A stretch of 64,000 nt of DNA, from assembly GCF_905147045.1 (NCBI RefSeq), contig NC_065888.1, forward strand, positions 129,001 through 193,000, written 5' to 3'. Both the position numbers and the translations under genes were made by a program. The stretch's first letter is position 1, and each line of letters opens with the position of its first letter. Below, piece after piece: positions 45,191 through 57,465 of the stretch. The notes under the pieces are model-generated. The model ran no database searches. It was not told the origin of the DNA and saw only the letters and a list, made by a program, of their open reading frames with translations. The DNA comes from Nymphalis io. Lineage: Eukaryota; Arthropoda; Insecta; Lepidoptera; Nymphalidae.

Positions 45191-47405
45191 AAAGTGCCAC
45201 AGGCCAAGCTGCCGCCATCAGCGGTATGCAAACGTCGCGTTTGGCACTATAAGTCGGCAGATTGGGACGGTATGCGCGATTACTATGCGTCAGTCCCTTG
45301 GAAGGAACGTTGCTTCAGTGGGAATGACCCGACAGCTAGTGTCGCTGCTGTTGCTGATGAGATCATGTTAGGAATGGAATACTACATTCCTAGCTCAGAT
45401 CTCATCAATAGGGGTACGCGTAACCGTTGGTTCACTCGTGAATGTGCCGACGATGTATCATCTAAGCAGGCGGCATATCGCGCGTGGATCAACGGCTGCA
45501 TTAGCGGGGCATCTAACATTGACTCACTGAAAGCAAACTATAATAAAAATTCCAAGTTCTGTAGAAAAGCATACACGAGAGCGGATGCACAGCGCATTGT
45601 ACAGATTGGTCATGACCTTGTTTCGCATCCTAGGGACTCCAGTAGCTTCTGGCGTCTGACCAAGTCTGTGCAAAACAATTTCTGCCAACCTTCGCTGCCA
45701 CCGCTTAGAAATCCGGACGGATCGCTAGCTCACAGTCCGCAGGAGAAAGCCGACCTCCTGGCTAAACTCTTTGCCGACAACTCTGTAATCGATGATTGTA
45801 GTGCGCAGCCACCAACAATACCTTCATGTGGCCACACGATGCCTGACATCAAAATCAGGCAACGTGATGTGCGTGCGGAGCTGCAATCACTTGATATACG
45901 GAGAGCTAGCGGTCCTGATGGAATACCAGCCATTGTGCTATAGAAGTGCGCGGCGGAGCTGTCTCCTGTGTTAACGCGCCTGTTCCAACTTACTCTCTCT
46001 TCGGGATGTGTGCCGGAGGATTGGAGAAGAACTAATGTGCAAGCGGTTCCCAAAAAAGGGGATCGGTCTGACCCGGCAAATTATCGACCAATAGCTATCA
46101 CCTCAGTACTTTGTAAGGTGATGGAACGGATTCTAAACAACCAACTGATCCAGATCACTCATAGAAGATCACTGTCTAATTAATGATTGTCAGTACGGGT
46201 TTCTACCAAAACGGTCCACAGGTGATCTTCTAGCGTACGTAACACACCTCTGGGGTGAAGCTATCGACAAGCATGGAGAATCGTTGGCTGTCAGCCTCGA
46301 TATCTCCAAGGCTTTCGACAGGGTCTGGCACAGAAGTCTTCTTTCCAAGCTGCCGGCGTATGGTCTGCCTGCTCAGCTATGCACCTGGATTGCCAGCTTC
46401 CTACACAAGCGTAGCCTTCGTGTTTTAGTTGATGGTTGCGCTTCACAATTCTATGTAGTGAATGCTTGGGTCCTCCAGGGATCTGTGCTATCTCCCACAC
46501 TCTTTCTTTTGCATATCAATGATATGCTCTCTCTTGGGAACATACATTGCTATGCAGACGATAGTACATGGTGGATACCACGGACGCGCAGTGGCTGGGC
46601 GGGCGGAAACTGAGGAGAGGCGGGAGAATCTTGTCATTGAACTCGATAGAACGTTAGAGCTCATCGCCAAATGGGGCTCTGATAATCTTGTTGAGTTTAA
46701 TGCCAAGAAAACACAGGTATGCGCTCTCACAGCGAAAAAGTCACCATTTTACCCTCATCCCTCCCTCTGTGGCACACCGCTGATGATACAAAGCAAAATC
46801 GCCATGCTGGGGATGGACGTTCGCTGCGACCTTAGTCCAAGGGATTACATCGAAGCTATTATAAAAACAGCTTCGCGGAATCTCGGAGTTCTGAACAAGG
46901 TGCGGCGTTTTTTCACGCCACAACAACTGTGCCTGTTGTACAAGACACAGGTACGGTCTTGCGTTGAATATTGCTCGCACCTTTGGGATGGTACTCCGCT
47001 AAGTACCTACTGGAGGCCTTGGACCGGTTGCAGCGACGTGCCGTACGCATTATTGGCGACGTAAAGGTCACAAACACCCTTGAACCTTTACAATTGCGTC
47101 GTGAGATAGCAGCACTGAGCGCTTTTTATCGACTGTATCACGGCGAGTGCTCTGAGGAATTATTCTCTCTAATTCCTGCTTCCCCCTTCCTTCTTAAGTC
47201 CACGCGAGCTGGTTCTCGATGTCACCGCCTAACTGTGACATCAATTCCATGGCGCACAAAGAAATTTGGCAACTCCTTTCTTTGTCGCACTACCAAAAAA
47301 TGGAATTCCTTACCAGCTCACGTGTTCCCCTCCTCTTACAACCCGGGTTCCTTCAAACGAGGCGTGAAGAGGCATCTTGCGGGCCGGCAAGGCGGTGACG
47401 GCTAG
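45191..47405 (+). pseudogene. LINE copy B reverse transcriptase and C-terminal region
   Basis: Frame 1 (45194-45943) covers the linker and early RT up to RASGPDGIPAIVL, then TAG. RT resumes in pieces: KKGDRSDPANYRPIAITSV, AVSLDISKAFDRVWH (motif A, 46284 on), NAWVLQGSVLSP (motif B, damaged as in copy A), CYADDST (motif C). The C-terminal part reads FFTPQQLCLLYKTQVRSCVE, RLQRRAVRIIGDVKVTNT, then the region absent from A and C (AGSRCHRLTVTSIPW) and NSFLCRTTKKWNSLPAHVFP. This gives the likely ancestral C-terminus of the family. Confidence 0.85.
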
Positions 47406-47512
47406 TACAGAACATTCTTCCCGCCTGTACTGGCCGTCGTCGCGTTTGGACTCTACTACCACTTACCATCAGGTGGAGTAGAGTCATTTGCCATCCCGGA
47501 CATATAAAAAAA

Positions 47513-49639
47513 AAACATTGTCCATGGTCACTGACTACCGAGGCTTTTCAAAGGTTTGTGCGGCCACAATTAAGTTTTATTTATTGCCTTCATATATTTA
47601 ATATCACGATTTTGTTTTGAAACATTTCTGTAGTTAGATAGCCATTAAGTAATTAAATATCAGGAAACGCTTCATCAAACCATGTCGATATTGACGGTCA
47701 GTATTCAAAGCAGTCGGTCGAACTCAAATTCAAAATATTTATTCAATATAGAAGTATTACAATTGCTTCTTGATTGTTTAAAATCGACTAGCGGTATAAA
47801 AACGAATAAGTCAGACCTGAGGAGGACCGCGACGAAAGTAGCACAGGGGATATTTACTTTCAATATTTGTTGGGTACAATCAATATACTCGTAATTATGT
47901 TTTTATGAGACGGCTTGGGGGAAATCGTCTTATTCCCAAACGATCGACTATTTCCCATCTTAAAAATTATTTAATTTTTACTTTTGGTACATACACAAAA
48001 TATCCTTAACAATGTGTTTGTTCATAACATCTCTCAGTTCTCATCAGAGAGAGTCCTACATTTGATGTTAATATTTCACAATTTCGCTTTACAAATATAA
48101 TTTCGAATTGTGTCCATTGGTTCACATCCATAATGAGCTGGCACGATCGCGAACAGGTGGCTCGGGTCAATCCACAGGCCCGAATAAACTCAGCCGATGA
48201 AGATATCCAATACTAATTCCTGTGAATCTTGTCCATTCGAGTTTATGTCTACCTCCAGTATTAAACACATGATATTATAGTATGTGAGTGTGCAAACATA
48301 AAACCAAACATACGGGTACATCAATTTGCAATTAGTAGTTTTTATATTAAAATATTCACCAATTTATTTTATTTACCATCTTCGTTTATCAAATACAATA
48401 ATTTAACATAAGACTGCAACGTAGTTTATCAAAATATTAAAAAGGATTAGTATTTTCATATTATAAAATATTTCCCGAATCGTAACTATTTTTTTTTTTT
48501 TCGACAAGATGCTCAAAAGCTATAATTTAGCAATTATCTATAATACGATTATACAAATTCCTATAGATATATAATTAATAAAAATCATCAATCATCATCA
48601 GTTATAGTAGAGTAAGCCAGTGTTATAGGCACAAATTTTATAACATCTTACGACCTTAATTATAAGCGTTCTTAATCGTTATTGGTTAAACAAACATGCT
48701 GTGTCTTCTTGTTTAGAATGTTAAATCATTAATGGCAGAACGAGCGAAATCAGCCTTTAACTAAACATCCACTACAGAAATGTAAGTAAGGCCGTTAGTT
48801 ATCATAATTAACATGCATGGTGCATGGAATGGTTCATATTCCTATCAGTACCATTGTCTTTGTTTAAAGCGAACCTATTATCATTCCCAATTTTCTCCTC
48901 AAAATAGCTGGTTGTTATAAAAATGTCGAATAATACTGTAATATCTATCTCTATTACGCAAACGCAACGTCAAGGTTTCCGAATGCACGAGGGTCTTAGG
49001 ACATTAACAATGTTACGTAATTGTACGTTGGGGAGTTATAAGTAGCTCACTTTGAAGGGGCGTATTCGGCACCGAGCGACACCTGGGTACGCTTAGAGAA
49101 TCGATCGTGCGTATGGATTTTATTATAGGACAGTATAGTTAGTGATTTAAAGTTGAACCATCTAGTTTTCTGTTCCGACCCAATTTAAGTCTATTTATTA
49201 TATTTTACGCGAAGTGATAAAACGCATCAAATATACCATAGCTGTACACTGCAAACTGCACACTGGGCACACCGTAGCCTATGAGTGAAGTGATATTATA
49301 TTGAACTTAGTTTTTGTTGTTTAGTTAATGTGGCGTTGAACCATTTTTAAAAGTTACGAAATAAATAACATATATTTTTAAATGTAATCGTGATAAATAA
49401 ATTACACCCAAACTACAAGTAAGGGATCGGATCGTCAGGCTTTCATTTGCAGTTCCTATTCTCTTAGCGAATTACTATGCAGCGTTTCTGAGTATAGCAA
49501 ACGTAAGAGGAAGTTAAGCTTTTAAATTTTTTTGTTCCATCTCTAGGTGTCTTACGCAAGCAGCATTATATTTGAAATACAAAATGCACGACCAGCCAAG
49601 ACAGTCCAGAGGTGACACGTGAGTCTTTACACAAACAAA
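47513..49639. other. unique interval with repeat R-like scraps
   Basis: 48600-48660 and 48810-48860 show weak similarity to repeat R (GTAAGCCAGTG, GGAATGGTTCATATTCCTAT). 49020-49120 is CpG-richer. The ORF at 47682-47894 is unrecognised. Confidence 0.35.
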
Positions 49640-49800
49640 CACCAAACACCGCTTAATTTTCATGTACCTACTTAATTTGTGTGTATAAATCGTTTCGCGT
49701 GCGGTAGCGAAGGAAAACACTGCGAGAAAAACCTGTATTTGTCGAATGATTTTCTCCCGCATTGTAACAGCCTGTCTCACGAGGAGACATTCACACGCTG
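49640..49800 (+). repeat. SINE S1, degenerate copy with internal deletion
   Basis: ACCGCTTAATTTTCATGTAC, GCGAAGGAAAACACTGCGAG and ACGAGGAGACATTCACACGC follow the S1 order. The segment between CTGTATTTGTC and the 3' end is mostly missing. Confidence 0.6.
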
Positions 49801-50238
49801 TGTACGACAGCTATGTTAATTTACCTCCGCAGTCTTCGTCTCCGACACAATTTGTGCCTTATTACTAATTAGTCTCTTATCTAATTTCATTTTTTCGCTT
49901 CATTTGTCTTAAACACTAAATTATGTCGTAGGCAAGACTCCCAATTAGTTCCCGCGCGCAAACAAAAAATAGCTTTCTAAATTTATTTAGTGAAAATTTA
50001 TTTCGCAAGGCCAGGGCATTTCACGCTGGAAATTGCTAAAATGTAATGTGATAATGCTCTCGAAGTAACTAGCTGTGTTTACTGTATGCCTTGCATTAAC
50101 TATTATACGAGTATGTGGAAACTGTGTGAGCAGTTTATATTTGCAATGTCGAATTACATATCTCTGCGACGAAGCATTCAAGGGTCAAAATGAAAAGCAA
50201 ATCGCCTACATTCTGCATTCATTATGTTGATATACTTC
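49801..50238. other. interval without recognised feature
   Basis: Nothing identified. Confidence 0.45.
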
Positions 50239-50314
50239 CACTTTGACGGGATTTTCATTGTTTTGAATCTAAATTGTACATATTTTGATGTTATCATTTA
50301 ATTTCAATATGCAA

Positions 50315-50399
<85 letters not shown>

Positions 50400-50425
50400 A
50401 AATTGAATTGTGAACCGTCAAAGTG
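50239..50425. repeat. (TA)n tract between short inverted repeats
   Basis: A (TA)n run at 50318-50399, broken by two TACA units, lies between CACTTTGACGG (50239-50249) and its reverse complement CCGTCAAAGTG (50415-50425). The arrangement resembles a short MITE whose interior has become a microsatellite, but the inverted repeats are only 11 bp. Confidence 0.4.
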
Positions 50426-50533
50426 AATGTTATATATAAATAAATAAATAAATAATTGACGATGAGTTAAGATACTATCTTAAGTGACATCGAGGAACGT
50501 TTTTATATTTAGTAAATATTGATGTATATTTTT

Positions 50534-50956
50534 TACTGGATTTCGATTCTAATGGATTACGTTTTAAGCAAACAGCAGATTTAATACGGTTTCTATATAA
50601 TATTTTACTATGAAGTCAAGAGTAATACATATGATGTACAATATATATATATATATATATATATAATACATAGTTACGTTAAGGGAAGTACCATTGCGAA
50701 CTTTCCCAAAGTAGTTATATAAGTAATATTGATAATGTAATTAGCGCCTAGTACTGGATTTCGATTCTAATGGATTACGTTTTAAGCAAACAGCAGATTT
50801 AATACGGTTTCTATATAATATTTTACTATGAAGTCAAGAGTAATACATATGATGTACAATATATATATATATAATACATAGTTACGTTAAGGGAAGTACC
50901 ATTGCGAACTTTCCCAAAGTAGTTATATAAGTAATATTGATAATGTAATTAGCGCC
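50534..50956. repeat. recent ~215-bp tandem duplication
   Basis: TACTGGATTTCGATTCTAAT begins both units (50534 and 50752). Units run to AGCGCC at 50748 and 50956. By eye they differ only in the length of an internal (TA)n (10 bp shorter in unit 2). Unit 1 is followed by TAG, then unit 2. Non-coding. Confidence 0.9.
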
Positions 50957-51266
50957 CCCTTACTCTTCGCTGAAAGAAGCCGTGATATTGACTTCATTGG
51001 GCGAAGCTTATGAGAACTTACCTCTTAAGTGATTACAAAGTTTTGAGCGAAACTGAGTCAAAAGGAAACTTTGCACGGTAAACTCGAGCAAGTTTAATCT
51101 TTTTATTAAAACAGAATAACACATCGACGCTTCAGTTCGCGATGACGGAAACATTTCTTACTTTCTTCATGTGTAAAAGTTGGGAACACTAAACTTGGAC
51201 TTATAGTGGAAAACTTAGTGATGTTTATAATTGTGATTTCTTTCCGCAACATTAAATTAAAATAAA
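50957..51266. other. interval without recognised feature
   Basis: Nothing identified. Confidence 0.45.
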
Positions 51267-51587
51267 CAACGTAAGCCGAGCCGAGATGGCCTAGTGGTTA
51301 GAATACGTGAATCTAACCGATGATCGTGGGTTCAAACCTAGGCAAGCACCACTGAATTTTCATATGCTTAATTTGTGTCATCTCATGCTTGACGGTGAAG
51401 GAAAACATCGTGAGGAAACCTGCATGTGTCTAATTTCATTGAAATTCTGCTACATGTGTATTCTACCAACCTGCATTGGAGCAGCGTGGTGGAATAAGTT
51501 CCAAACCTTCTCCTTAAAAGGGAGAGGAGGCCTTAGCCCAGCAGTGAGACATTAACAGGCTGTTAGTGTCACTGTTAAGCAACGTAA
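51267..51587 (+). repeat. SINE S1, full-length with target-site duplication
   Basis: SINE at 51275-51579 flanked by CAACGTAA (51267-51274 and 51580-51587). It has the S1 tRNA-like head (GATGGCCTAGTGGTTAGAAT; GGGTTCAAACC), body and end, with a GTGTCACTGTTAAG tail. Little diverged, with one small deletion in the linker (ATTTGTGTCATCTC). Confidence 0.9.
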
Positions 51588-53237
51588 CATATATCGAATT
51601 CGCTTCAAATATTAAAATTGAAACAGATTTGATATCTAGGTATATAAGAAAATATCTCATTAATAATAATCTCTTATACATATGTACGTATCTTCTGTTC
51701 CTTCTGTTTAGGCCACTGTGTGTCTTGTGCGAGTTTTTTTCTTATTCGTAAGTCTTGTTGTGAACTAAGATTATTGTCAATTGACGGCGCTGTTTATATT
51801 CCGAACAAAGTCTAAGTGCTAATATGTAGACATCAACGCTGTCGATTAAGTAAAAAAATTCTTGGTTAAAATCAGATTTACTTACCTGACAATACTGAAT
51901 GCTAGTTGGTCACCTATTGCGAAACGCTGACATCGACCAACGACTATTGATTGATTGATTGATTAGAAGTTAAACTATAATAGTTAATGTGACTTGGATC
52001 AGAAACTGAAGAACAGACAGACTTAAAATTCAAGTAAAACCTTTCGTAATATAGAGATATCGTCTTCAAAATGCTTTTTAGTAAATATAAACCCATTTTG
52101 TTTTAGTTAGTAATAATATACTGTGTTAGTGACAAAAAATCAAAATCTAGAGCCAATAGTCTATAGCGCACTCAATATGAATACGCAAGACACCGCCTGT
52201 TTAATACAATATGAAATATTATTATATCTGCTATAATGTACTGCTACACATACACATGAATATTTAGTATTCAATACATAAATATGTAACATATATCCTG
52301 TGTAAACTGTACGAGGCTAAACAAACAGCGCTCGGTTTAGGCGCGCTCATGTGCGAAGTACAGTTAATCACGAAGCGGCAACTATATCGAATAATCGTTA
52401 TGTAAATCAATTTTATTATTTTTATACTTTGATTAAAATATTCTTGAATATTGTTAAATTATAAAAGGTTAGGTTCAATCATCATACAATCGCCCTTATC
52501 TCATTTATTTGGGGTCGGCGCGTGTGCAGGGCCTTTGTAGCTCTTCATGAAATAAGATTTGGCAAAACTGTAAAGATTTTTATTATATATTAACTATATT
52601 AGCTTGCTTGACTCCGACTTTCCTCGGAATAGAATTCAGTAGGAAATCTGCCTTACGGGTGGTGGTGAAGGCTTTTCCATAATCGTTCTTATTGATTGAA
52701 GAAGCACTTAAAAAAAGTCATCGTCCTCATCCTTACAGAAATGATCTATTCTACACGACAGGACCGACACGGATAAAGAATCTTTGATCCAATACGAAAG
52801 TAACAACTTAGCAGCAGTTTGTTGGCGAACGCATTTTACACCTTCTTACCATGGGATTTACTTTATTCTTTTCTTCTTTCTTAATTTTCGCCATCTTTTT
52901 GTTCAATTGTCAGTCGAGTTCAACGACCTCGTGTGCTAGTATCACCTGTATAACTTTGGCGCAATTATGTCGTGCTTTGATATCGATAATTTTATTATTC
53001 GAATCGACGTCAAACTCGATTATTATTATCGAATCAATTCATCACTACATAAAGCCTCTTTGCGCTTTCGCAGCTCAGTTCTGAACTAAAGTGGCTATGC
53101 ATGGCTTTGAATGCCTATTTCACACTAGCCACGTATTAATGCAATGCAGATAGAGCCGAATACAATGAACTCTTTCACATTGGAACAAGGTTGATAATCA
53201 AACTATACTCATTTTTACACCATATTATGAAATGATA
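51588..53237. other. unique interval; possible RTE tail scrap
   Basis: (TTGA)4 at 51947-51962 preceded by CCAACGACTA resembles the tail of the RTE at 28336 and may be the last bases of a dead copy. TCATTTATTTGGGGTCGGCG at 52500 recalls another dispersed repeat. The ORF at 52851-53084 is hydrophobic but unrecognised. Confidence 0.35.
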
Positions 53238-53564
53238 TTTTTTCTCTGTACAGTACAGTAACAGCCTGTTAATGTCTCACTGCTGGGCTAAGGCCTCCTC
53301 TCCCTTTTGAGGAGAAGGTTTGGAGCTTATTCCACCACGCTGCTCCAATGCGGGTTGGTAGAATACACATGTGGCACAATTTCAATGAAATTAGACACAT
53401 GCAGGTTTCCTCACGATGTTTTCCTTCACCGTCAAGCACGAGATGAATTATAATCACAAATTAAGCACATGAAAATTCAGTGCTGCTTGCCCGGGTTTGA
53501 ACCCACGATCGTCAGTTAAGATTCACGCGTTCTAACCACTAGGCCATCTCGGCTTTTTTCTTTG
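53238..53564 (-). repeat. SINE S1, full-length (minus strand)
   Basis: From about 53250 (AGTAACAGCCTGTTAATGTC) to GCCATCTCGGC at 53553, the reversed S1. Flanks TTTTTTCTCTG (53238-53248) and TTTTTTCTTTG (53554-53564) look like an 11-bp target-site duplication with one mismatch. Confidence 0.85.
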
Positions 53565-55929
53565 CTTTTTTTATTCTCGGTTTTTTTCTCTGTAACACAC
53601 AACTAATTGTGGTAATTTTAGGTGTAGTCATTTTAATATAATTTATCGCAGATATTGAAAATATTGTATGCGTATATTTATATCTATCTACATGACATGG
53701 AAACCCCTTAGTTTATAAAGCCAATCATAATTTGATACGCAGATTATCTCAAAGTGGACAAGTCACGGTACGATTTTAAGGCAAATAATCGTTTCCACGT
53801 GATCAAAGATCAACAAAGTATTCATATACATTTGTAGTTGTATCAGCTCGAGTAAGCAGAGTATTCGTGCATTTGTGCTCGTCCACAAAAAATGTATAGC
53901 GTATTTTATTAGACAGGTGGGCAGATAATGTTTTTTACCATTAAGCTCGTCTTTGATACAAAATATATATCATGATGTTCAATGTAGTATTCATAAAAGT
54001 AAATAAAATTAGTCTTTCTTGTATGATTTCTACATTATGTAAGTTTTAATTAACAGGAAGAATCAAACTAACTATCGCTCGGAGTTGAAGTATTTATAAT
54101 ATGATAGGTGAGTTTTTATGAAGTTTAAAAAATATGCATTAAAAGATGAGGAGAGATAATGGCAGTATATTACAAGCCTTTAATCCAACCAATGAAGGGA
54201 TGACAAACAGTAACCACAGTTCATGACATTGCCTGTTTACAATGAACATTATTTGGTGTTATTTTAAACAGCGCTTTAAAGCACTTTTAATCCTGTATGC
54301 GAGTGATGTGGTCCTCCCCAAACAATAACATTTGTTTTACGCCATAAGGCTAAGCGGGTACTTTATATAGCACAGCTCCGCGAGAAATAAAAATATATTT
54401 AAAGGATTGATTGTTCGGTTTCGATAATATATTGATTGATAATAAATTACAATACAGTTTTATTAAATTATTTACGGGATAACTAAGATTATTATGCCAA
54501 AACATTCTGGAATTAAAAACAAATAATTCTGATCATTTTCTACTAAGATGGCCGATGAGAGTCGAGATGGCCACAGAAAACCGGCAAGTATCGGAAGGAA
54601 ATCTGCCATAAGACCTGCCTAGAACATAAAACTGGGCTCTAACAACAATAACCATACAAGATGAAAATCGTTTTTATTATTTTTTGTTACATTAAAAAAA
54701 ATATATATTAAAAAAAATGTAATATGTGATATTAAAAAACATTACGTTGCAAATTCGTTTCTATTGCAAATACAATCAATGGTCGTATCAGTGTTCATTT
54801 GTTATAGGAATTAATGCACTTCGGATTTTGGCGATAACACTAAGATAGGTAAGACAAGATAATGTAATGCTTAAGCTTAATGATTAATGATATTTGAGAG
54901 CATTCCTTTAACTACGAAGCTCTTACAAACATTTGAGCACCGATTACTTGTGCGATGACATTGCGAAACGACAACCACTCCACTGCTGTAGACTTAAAAC
55001 TATAGATTTAAGTCTATTTTAATTATTAGAGATTAAGCTTCTTGTAAATTATAATAATTAAATGTAAAAATTAAAGAAATAACAACGTGAGTTTTAAATT
55101 TAGACATTAGTAAATGCAAAATGGTTTTATAAGTCATACCAGTGGGCCAAGGCGAAAATTAAATATTAAATTGTTTTAGCACTTGTACTTAGCATTACTT
55201 AGCTACTACTTTACAAGTTCAATTAATTTCTTTAATGGAAAAATTTTATTCAGCATATTAAGACAAAAATAGTTTAAAGTGAGAGCAAAGCGTTATTATA
55301 TTGAGTCCTAAAATATACCGAAACACGTACCGAAAAAGTAACAAAATAGGTTCGACTTCAATTTGTTTTTGGTTCGCAAATCACGTTCACTCTTTTTTCA
55401 ACAGAACGGACAGATGCAGACGTTAGTTAAAAGTTGAACTAAACAAGTTAAACTAACAAACGCAACTCATTGCTCGCTTTGCATTTTAAAACTTTCTCTC
55501 CTTTTAACTTAAACGAGTTTTATTTATATTTTTCGGGAAATCGCGACCGAACTTCCCACTCTACATAATTTAACAGCAGTTGATGAATAATAAGCGTTGT
55601 TTGTGTCTTCTGATTTACAAGTACTGTTGTGCTCTTATGCTAAGAATTTAGTTACCGCTTCATATATTATAATACAATACTTATTTTTAAAACTTTGTCT
55701 TATTTAATTTTTATGCCAAAAAGTCTTTATTTCTGTTAAGCATAGTCCTTCGAGCCGGATTAAATCATGTTTGTTGATAAGGCTGCGACTTTTTGTAGAT
55801 TAGTTATGCTACCTGGGTACATGACCAAATATATTCCATATATGAATGTCAGACAGTCTACTTTAGTATTGTTTCTGTCCCAGTTGATATATACACAATA
55901 TAACAGTGGCACGTAAAAGTAAGTTTCAG
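53565..55929. other. AT-rich unique interval, nothing recognised
   Basis: 54540-54600 has a short stretch reminiscent of the S1 head but is too diverged to call. Confidence 0.4.
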
Positions 55930-56090
55930 GTGTCCCGCGGGCTTCGCGCTATCGTGGACAATCAAAGTAGTTCTCAGACTCCGGCTCGCCAGGGAGCGAT
56001 TGATAACGCTTCTTTGTGTGCTCACTGATATCCCCGAAGAGCTCAATGGCGAGCCTATTGTTTCTTATTACAGCATGGATTTCACCGGCA
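55930..56090 (+). other. coding-like segment, paralogous to 56735-56935 (first)
   Basis: One frame gives TIKVVLRLRLARERLITLLC then VLTDIPEELNGEPIVSYYSM. It aligns with TISVVRGDALSEEQPITFLC then ALANGPLAIDEPIVRFYAKD 800 bp downstream. Both are GC-richer than the flanks. They could be remnants of duplicated exons or of an unrecognised repeat with coding capacity. Family unknown. Confidence 0.4.
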
Positions 56091-56730
56091 TTATAATAAA
56101 ACTTAAATAAAGAAAAACTTCTCAATTACACAAATACATAATGCAAAAAAAAATCTGTTGAATATTTTTTTAGTAAGATTGTGAAAATTTTGGTTTTGCA
56201 GTTATTTGGATCTAATTTCTCTAGCATTGTAATATTGAAGAAATACAAATATAAATTCATTCATTCATTGAGCAATGTAAACATAATACTCGACAGTTCA
56301 AGTTTTTGCCGATTTTAAAAACAGCTTCAATTTCGTGTAACGACTTGGAGTGCTTGTGCAGACCACTTTGTGTAGTTTAGTTACAGTAAAAACGAAACAC
56401 AATTGGCTACATATGTAGTGTACTGTAAGTATTTCGCTCAATAAGAAGTAATACGGAGCAAATTGGAAAACTATTTAAATCTTTGGCGACGATGAAAGCA
56501 GCACTATTTGGAGCTACACGAGCTACCAATCCATGGTATTTACGGTCGCTTGTAAACAGTTTTAAATACATGCGAACCACGCCTTAAGTATATAGATAAG
56601 TTCATAGCAGTTACTTTAATTCTTAGGTAACTATTATGAATACTTATACAAAAAAACAAAATTGATACGCTAAGTGACTATAGAGTGTATTGCGATACTG
56701 TAGTATAAGTATGTGTAGGAATGGACCGAA
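56091..56730. other. interval between the two related segments
   Basis: AT-rich; nothing recognised. Confidence 0.45.
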
Positions 56731-56734
56731 GTGC

Positions 56735-56935
56735 TCCCAAAGCGATCGCGTCCACAGTCTCGAACAATCAGCGTAGTTCGCGGAGACGCGCTCTCCGAGG
56801 AGCAACCGATAACGTTTCTTTGTGCACTCGCGAATGGCCCCCTAGCGATAGACGAGCCTATTGTTCGGTTTTATGCGAAGGATTATATTGTTGAAATAGG
56901 AAACGGCTCAATTGAAACCCGCTGTCGATAATAAG
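56735..56935 (+). other. coding-like segment, paralogous to 55930-56090 (second)
   Basis: Open for 66 codons from 56731 to a TAA. The middle, TISVVRGDALSEEQPITFLC with EPIVRFYAKD, matches the upstream segment in both protein and DNA (ATAACG-TTCTTTGTG, GAGCCTATTGTT). The C-terminal part (YIVEIGNGSIETRCR) has no counterpart upstream. Family unknown. Confidence 0.4.
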
Positions 56936-57465
56936 GATGAGATTATTCGAAGAGAAACATACCACGTCAAAAAATTTGTTTAATTTAAAACGAGTTTAGT
57001 ACGTTAGTTCGCTTGCGTTAATATTACAAAATAAAGATATAGTGTTTTGACTCTTATTCAGACCTTACATTTCGGTACAAAATGTATAATTTTAACAGCA
57101 GCACCATTGACCTCTGTTCGATATTGGACGAAACAGAAATAGCCATCTCGTTACATTTTTAATATACGAGCATATCTAAAGCCAATATCGAAGGAGTAAT
57201 TGCCAGCAAGGGCGAGGCAGGTTCGAGGTCAGGAGGCAATCGCTCTCTAAGAAAATAGTAACTTGTAATATTAGAATTAAAATTTTCTCGAAAAGTATCT
57301 GAAAAATGCTACGAAGAGAATATCTAGTTTGGAAAGTCTGATGTTATTAAAAATAAGAAAGTTTGTTGCTGAATTATAACTATATTTTGCTTTTTTATTT
57401 TTATGAACCATTGAGGTTCATCGATAAGTTCGACGACATGATGGTTGTTAATATTTAACAAGTTA
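56936..57465. other. interval without recognised feature
   Basis: Nothing identified. Confidence 0.45.

Larger units (their letters stand above)
44482..47512 (+). mobile_element. Jockey-like LINE copy B, longest coding copy
   Basis: Starts at AAATAACGGTCGTTCAGCGG, matching copy C at 60717, so only the 5' UTR and N-terminus are lost. It contains endonuclease, RT, C-terminal region and 3' stem-loop (47449-47485) with poly-A. It is broken by a TAA at the endonuclease end (about 45149), a TAG at 45941, a short insertion near 46155, a 5-bp deletion near 46567 and later frameshifts. It keeps the C-terminal 56 bp (47208-47263) that A and C lack. No clear target-site duplication. Confidence 0.85.

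Noticed and set aside
50318..50956. CRISPR-like array from tandem units
   Set aside because: Two long duplicated units and a (TA)n tract do not form repeat-spacer structure, and the DNA is eukaryotic.
51947..51962. (TTGA)4 as a definite RTE 3' end
   Set aside because: Only about 10 bp upstream resemble the RTE end; too short to call an element.
52851..53084. Hydrophobic 77-codon open frame starting CCATGG
   Set aside because: Serine/isoleucine-rich from AT-rich DNA, no splice context and no recognisable family.
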